Source: an uncultured Planctomycetaceae bacterium (GTDB lineage: Bacteria > Planctomycetota > Planctomycetia > Planctomycetales > Planctomycetaceae). Taken from it: DNA of 37,999 nucleotides. This document shows positions 33,804 through 37,999 of the stretch, in pieces (the stretch's first letter is position 1; every line of letters starts with the position of its first letter). The DNA lies in the NCBI GenBank assembly GCA_903858815.1, contig CAIOKE010000263.1:1-37999 (forward strand), given 5' to 3'. The translations under genes and the position numbers were made by a program. The notes under the pieces are model-generated. The model worked only from the letters and a program-made list of their open reading frames with translations. It searched no databases and was not told the origin of the DNA.

Positions 33804-33928
33804 TGCATATCCCTTGATCACGACCAGCTGGTTTCCTGACAGCCTGAACGCTCATCGTCAGAACGACAGCTGCCAGAAGGAATTTCACCACACCACGGCC
33901 GGCAAGTCGAGTCCCCGCAGAAACAGAC

Positions 33929-34291
33929 TCAGAGCGACCTGATCGGTAACTGATCAATCCGCGCAGCCAGAATGAAATCATTCAGCGACAAACCCTGAAT
34001 GGCATGCGTCCAGATCTCAACCGTCACGTTGCGATACCCCACCAGATGCAGGTCCGGATGATGACCCTCAGCTTCTGCCAGCTCCGTAATGCCATTGAAA
34101 AAGTCCATCGCTGCTCGGAAATTCCGCACTCGCCACGAACGACAGATCCGATCCGGACCCGTCGCCAGTTCCCACCCCGGAATGGCCGACAACTGCTGCT
34201 GCGCCTGTTCAGATGTCAGCCGTGGAACGCCCCCTTCACACGGGACGCAACGCGCCTGACATAACTGCTCTGAAGTCTGCAGCTCGGACAT
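33929..34291 (-). CDS. phhB: 4a-hydroxytetrahydrobiopterin dehydratase (pterin-4-alpha-carbinolamine dehydratase)
   Basis: A 120-residue member of the PhhB/PCD family, which dehydrates 4a-hydroxypterin to recycle the pterin cofactor of aromatic amino acid hydroxylases; many bacteria keep homologues without a hydroxylase, and other roles have been proposed. CVPCEGGVPRL is the usual N-terminal segment, EAEGHHPDL (74-82) carries the catalytic histidines, and NVTVEIWTHAIQGLSLNDF gives the conserved second block. ATG at 34291 has GGGAGGG upstream; the frame extends 20 codons further, but the family begins here. It lies about 125 bases upstream of the LarA-like gene on the same strand and divergent from the PIG-L gene. 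No hydroxylase gene is in the window. Confidence 0.92.
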   Translation of the reverse strand: MSELQTSEQLCQARCVPCEGGVPRLTSEQAQQQLSAIPGWELATGPDRICRSWRVRNFRAAMDFFNGITELAEAEGHHPDLHLVGYRNVTVEIWTHAIQGLSLNDFILAARIDQLPIRSL

Positions 34292-34525
34292 CGCACAGCC
34301 CTCCCTCAACATGCACCTGTCAATACCCAGCATGACTTCCACTTCACACATCCATCTTAGTCAGCAAACACCGCAATCCCAGCACCCACGCCCGTTTTCT
34401 GTACCGGACCACGGCTGATTCCCGCACCGGCTCGCAGACAACCTGGAAATCCCCCCGCAAATCCGCTACACCTGCCCCGCACAACTCGTTTTCCTTCCAT
34501 GCACCGTCGCAGGAATTCCACCCCC

Positions 34526-35314
34526 ATGGCTACACTCCCCTCCCAGCCGCACGTGCTGGCAATTCACGCTCACCCGGATGATATTGAATTCCAGTGCGCC
34601 GGAACTCTGCTGCAACTGAAACGACTGGGCTGCCGCATCTCCGTAGCCACCATGACCCCCGGAGACTGTGGCAGCGCTGAACATTCCGCAGAAGAAATCG
34701 CTCGGATTCGCCGCAATGAAGCGGCTGCCGCTGCCGCCATTCTTGAAGCCGACTACACCTGCCTCGAATTCCGCGACCTGTCCATCGTATTCGATAATGA
34801 CAGTCGGCGCCGCATGACAGAATTCCTCCGCCGCACTGCTCCCGACATCATCCTCACTGCACCACCCGTCGACTACATGCACGATCACGAAATCACCAGC
34901 GCGCTGGTTCGCGATGCCTGCTTCAACGCGTCCGTCCCAAACTACCGCACCGGACAATGGGACCCTGCACCCACTGCGGCAAAAATTCCATGGCTGTACT
35001 ATGTCGATCCGGTGGAAGGCACCGACCACTTCGGAAATCGCCAACCGGTCGATTTCATTGTCAACGTCACCGAACAGCTGGAAACAAAAATCGCGGCTCT
35101 CGCATGTCACGCCAGCCAGCGCGAATGGCTGCGCAGACAGCATGGGATGGATGAATACACCGAAGCCTGTCGCCGCTGGGGGGCCGCTCGAGGCAAAGAG
35201 TCAGGGTTCGGCTGCGGCGAAGGGTTTCGCCAGTACAAAGGCCACCCCCATCCCACCAGCAATGCACTTGCCGAACTGCTGCAGGGCCGCATTCACCTGA
35301 CCACCAGAGACTGA
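34526..35314 (+). CDS. PIG-L family deacetylase
   Basis: Zinc-dependent N-acetylglucosaminyl deacetylase family protein of 262 residues (relatives include MshB and BshB). The zinc and catalytic motif AHPDD is at 15-19 (AIHAHPDDIEFQCAG), and the third metal-ligand region is DYMHDHEI with His119 and His121. GGGFG-type C-terminal segments are represented by ESGFGCGEGF. ATG at 34526 gives a normal N-terminus; an in-frame ATG at 34499 would add nine residues. It is divergent from the PCD gene with about 230 bases between. The substrate is not identified; a planctomycete thiol or glycolipid pathway is possible but unsupported here. Confidence 0.9.
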   Translation: MATLPSQPHVLAIHAHPDDIEFQCAGTLLQLKRLGCRISVATMTPGDCGSAEHSAEEIARIRRNEAAAAAAILEADYTCLEFRDLSIVFDNDSRRRMTEFLRRTAPDIILTAPPVDYMHDHEITSALVRDACFNASVPNYRTGQWDPAPTAAKIPWLYYVDPVEGTDHFGNRQPVDFIVNVTEQLETKIAALACHASQREWLRRQHGMDEYTEACRRWGAARGKESGFGCGEGFRQYKGHPHPTSNALAELLQGRIHLTTRD

Positions 35315-35340
35315 ACACATTCGGCAGCGGCCCCGACCAA

Positions 35341-35655
35341 TCACTCGGCCTGCGGCTGAGCAGCAGGTTCCGCCGCTGCCTCCGCAGGGGCGTGGTCCGC
35401 ATGATCATGGTCATGCCCGGCGGTCTCTTCAGCCGATGGCACGGTCGCGCTCGATTGAGCATTGACCGCACTCCACGTCCAGTAACTGGCGATCGACATC
35501 GCCACCACCGTATACAAAAACAAAGCTGACAGCATCTTCCCGATGGCACTGCCCGCCGTCACGTCATCAGCAGAAAACTGCTCCACTTCCACCGCGGAAA
35601 ACAACGGTGCATCGCCATGGGCTGCTGTTGCGTCGTGGGAAGCATGATCAGTCAT
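35341..35655 (-). CDS. Small single-pass membrane protein with His-rich tails
   Basis: A 104-residue protein with no domain I recognise. One membrane segment lies at about 41-58 ([18 protein letters not shown]). The N-terminal tail has several His and acidic residues ([15 protein letters not shown]), and the C-terminal tail has [14 protein letters not shown] followed by an Ala/Glu/Pro-rich end. The His/Asp clusters could bind metal ions, but that is inference. ATG at 35655 has GGAG about eight bases upstream; the frame extends 13 codons further. Convergent with the PIG-L gene (26-base gap). Confidence 0.65.
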   Translation of the reverse strand: MTDHASHDATAAHGDAPLFSAVEVEQFSADDVTAGSAIGKMLSALFLYTVVAMSIASYWTWSAVNAQSSATVPSAEETAGHDHDHADHAPAEAAAEPAAQPQAE

Positions 35656-36001
35656 CGAGGGAATCTCCGAACGGGCAGAACCTGAATCGTTCAAAACGGC
35701 AGCAACTTATCGACCAGACACGGGACTGGCAAACCCGCTTTTCAGGGAATTTGCCCGGTTTCGACCGCCAGCATACCCCGCAGACGACTTTTCCGAGCGT
35801 TCGCGGTGTCGATTTCACGTGTTTTTCGGAATTGGCAACACCCGAATTTCCGGGCTCAGGAAAAATAACGCCCGCGATGTCACTCCGCCCGCCACTTCCC
35901 ACGAACTTCACATTTGCTCCCCAAACTGCCCCCCGGCTGACTCCGGTCAGACTCCACACCTTGTCCTGTTTGTCCTGATTTCCACAGTCGGAGTAATTTT
36001 C
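35656..36001. other. Intergenic region between the His-rich protein and DUF1559 copy 2
   Basis: About 345 bases between divergent genes. The frame of DUF1559 copy 2 stays open back to 35819, but that part lacks family similarity and precedes the pilin-like leader. The region must hold promoters for both genes. A GGAG sequence about 10 bases before 36002 is the only site I can point to with some confidence. Confidence 0.4.
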
Positions 36002-36937
<936 letters not shown>

Positions 36938-36984
36938 AACGCCCAGCGACAACGAATCTCCTCTGTCCGGCCAGATCATGGTCT

Positions 36985-37008
36985 GCCGTGCCCCCATCAG
37001 GGCACGGC
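36985..37008 (+). terminator. Hairpin between DUF1559 copy 2 and its lipoprotein gene
   Basis: A perfect 9-bp stem (GCCGTGCCC at 36985-36993 with GGGCACGGC at 37000-37008) closes a six-base CCATCA loop. It is followed by gtctttgctttc, a T-rich but broken tract. This could be a leaky terminator that lowers expression of the lipoprotein relative to the DUF1559 gene, or an RNA-stabilising hairpin. Confidence 0.65.
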
Positions 37009-37036
37009 GTCTTTGCTTTCATGAAAGTGATGTCCC

Positions 37037-37528
37037 ATGTTGACTCGAAGTTTTCACCGACGTCCCGTTACCTGCCTGCTGGCACTGCTGCTGACCGGCT
37101 GCAGCGCCACGAATTCCATCGACTATGGCAAGGTCACTCTGGCCCAGGTCAGTGGCACCGTCACATTCGATGGACAACCGCTGGCCGGAGCTGTCATCAC
37201 CTTTGAAGATCCCACCAACGGCAACTTTTCCTTCGCCCGGACAAACGCCGAAGGCCACTACACACTGCAATTCGACAGTGATGTCGATGGAGTCACGCAT
37301 GGCAAAAAAATCGTCCGACTCAGTACCACTCGCAATATCCTTGGATTACGCGGCGAGGAAGGAAAAGAGGAGGGTGAGCAGCCGTCTGAAGGTGGCCAGC
37401 AGAAACGCAGCGAAGCCGTACCGGACTGCTACAACAAAGACTCGAAACTGTCCGTGGAAGTCACAGGTTCAGCCGAGATCAGTTTTGAACTGAAAGGCGA
37501 CTGTTCAACAACAGGCGCAAAGTCATAG
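37037..37528 (+). CDS. Small lipoprotein with carboxypeptidase-regulatory-like domain (copy 2)
   Basis: A 163-residue predicted lipoprotein paralogous to the one at 20238. MLTRSFHRRPVTCLLALLLT leads to a lipobox (LLTGC, Cys about 22). The beta-sandwich domain starts at VSGTVTFDGQPLAGAVITF and continues ARTNAEGHYTLQF, matching VTGKVTFSGKPVVNADVTF and KTNEEGVYKLTTF in copy 1. A charged Glu/Gly-rich stretch (about 105-125) lies before a C-terminal segment. ATG at 37037 is the only start giving the signal peptide. It lies 99 bases after DUF1559 copy 2, separated by a hairpin, and is probably co-transcribed in part with it. Confidence 0.82.
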   Translation: MLTRSFHRRPVTCLLALLLTGCSATNSIDYGKVTLAQVSGTVTFDGQPLAGAVITFEDPTNGNFSFARTNAEGHYTLQFDSDVDGVTHGKKIVRLSTTRNILGLRGEEGKEEGEQPSEGGQQKRSEAVPDCYNKDSKLSVEVTGSAEISFELKGDCSTTGAKS

Positions 37529-37661
37529 TCGATCACGCAGAACCGCCCCATGGGACTTCAGGGGGCAGGAGAACCGGGTGTCCAGCGAGCCTCCCTGCTG
37601 AGCGTCGAGTCAAACGCGACAAGCAATCGCCCCTCCCTTCGGAATCGCCCCCTCCCACCCC

Positions 37662-37689
37662 CTCGGGAGGGCGAAGCTCCCGCTGAGCC
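37662..37689. repeat. Intergenic repeat unit (CTCGGGAGGGCGAAGCTCCC type)
   Basis: Between the lipoprotein stop (37528) and the end of the next gene (37871) there are about 340 bases without a gene. The segment CTCGGGAGGGCGAAGCTCCC continuing into GCTGAGCC contains an internal inverted repeat (GGGAG/CTCCC). I recall similar short elements scattered through planctomycete intergenic regions, which when translated give spurious open frames with AGASPS or GEAPAEP. That recall is unverified here. Confidence 0.55.
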
Positions 37690-37712
37690 GAAACCCACCA
37701 AACCCACCCACC

Positions 37713-37798
37713 GTAGCCCGAGCATTCCTGACGCCGAGGACAAAAATGTAGCCCGAGCATTCCTGCTCGGCCCCGTACCGCAAAAACACGATGTGTTT
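37713..37798. repeat. Direct repeat pair with palindromic hairpins
   Basis: GTAGCCCGAGCATTCCTG occurs twice, at 37713-37730 and 37748-37765, 35 bases apart. The second copy continues into a perfect hairpin, CCGAGCA-TTCC-TGCTCGG (37753-37770); the first copy has diverged in the right arm. A second small hairpin, AAACAC-GAT-GTGTTT, lies at 37784-37798. The arrangement looks like an REP-like element or its remnant. Confidence 0.75.
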
Positions 37799-37870
37799 CA
37801 ATGAACTGAAGTCGATTTGACGGCCTCAGCCCATTTTTGTCCCTCGCGTCATGCCTGCTTCGCCACACGC

Positions 37871-37999
37871 TCAACGGCGAATCGCAGTGAACCTTCGCAC
37901 CTGCTCGGTCAGCGCGATCTCCGTGGGCAACCGCTCCATGGAACTGGCTCCGTAAAACCCATTCAATCGTGGAATCTGACGCAGCATGTAGTCCGCATC
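37871..37999 (-). CDS. C-terminal fragment of an unidentified protein (cut by window edge)
   Basis: The last 129 bases read without interruption on the minus strand as 42 codons plus a TGA stop at 37871-37873. The encoded C-terminus includes YMLRQIPRLNGFYG and SMERLPTEIALTEQVRRF. The composition is that of a normal protein rather than a chance frame, and codon use is like the neighbours. I do not recognise the family. The gene enters from the right edge and ends just after the repeat-rich stretch. Confidence 0.55.
   Translation of the reverse strand, partial: DADYMLRQIPRLNGFYGASSMERLPTEIALTEQVRRFTAIRR

Noticed and set aside
34247-34258. CX3CX2C pattern at the N-terminus of the pterin dehydratase
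   Set aside because: The CVPC segment is a usual feature of this family and the small protein has no radical SAM fold, so the pattern is coincidental.
37550-37804. Open frames through the right-hand repeats on both strands
   Set aside because: They translate repeat elements (GEAPAEP on one strand, AGASPS on the other) and overlap each other; not supported as genes.

Overview
This window is a compact, gene-dense stretch of mid-to-high GC bacterial DNA, almost certainly from a member of the Planctomycetota. The strongest marker is a pair of DUF1559 proteins, which carry a pilin-like N-terminal methylation segment and a C-terminal '[11 protein letters not shown]' block and are abundant in that phylum. 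Each lies next to a small lipoprotein with a carboxypeptidase-regulatory-like domain. A very large fused ResB/CcsA cytochrome c biogenesis protein and intergenic repeats at the right end fit the same origin. I see no rRNA, tRNA, CRISPR array, transposase or phage gene. The length near 38 kb, the 20-base G run near the left edge and the truncated gene at the right edge suggest a fosmid-sized insert or contig; that is inference.

Layout. 465-4710 (+) is an envelope operon: murC, murB and ddl overlap, followed by an LpxL-type acyltransferase. 4716-6530 (-) encodes an exported redoxin / cytochrome c / copper monooxygenase-like protein. 6660-9085 (+) is a NatAB-type ABC-2 exporter. 17526 down to 9024 (-) is one tight run: pyruvate carboxylase, a solitary beta-class DNA methyltransferase, a substrate-binding protein with two tandem ModA-like domains, its permease and ATPase, and a CitG-like protein. 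18039-18734 (+) is an FHA protein that converges, through a bidirectional terminator, on DUF1559 gene 1 (-). A lipoprotein (+) follows, then a strong terminator only 12 bases before nusB, which has a repeat-encoded tail. 21417-22844 (-) encodes an exported cyclophilin and an exported SAM-dependent methyltransferase. 23249-29198 (+) holds a lipoprotein, ccsBA and a class IV aminotransferase. 29188-34291 (-) holds a Tat-exported Gfo/Idh/MocA oxidoreductase, a radical SAM protein with an unusual cysteine motif, a LarA-like protein and a pterin carbinolamine dehydratase. 34526-35314 (+) is a PIG-L deacetylase. After a small His-rich membrane protein (-) come DUF1559 gene 2 and its lipoprotein (+), a repeat-rich intergenic stretch, and the tail of an unidentified gene (-).

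How it fits together. The left end makes peptidoglycan precursors and acylates lipid; the spot just after ddl, where ftsQ-ftsA-ftsZ often lie in other phyla, holds the acyltransferase, consistent with the known absence of FtsZ in Planctomycetes. Several genes point to extracytoplasmic c-type heme chemistry (ccsBA, and the redoxin/heme/copper protein). The least explained units are the double-binding-protein importer with CitG behind pyc, the LarA-like/radical SAM pair, and the terminator just before nusB.
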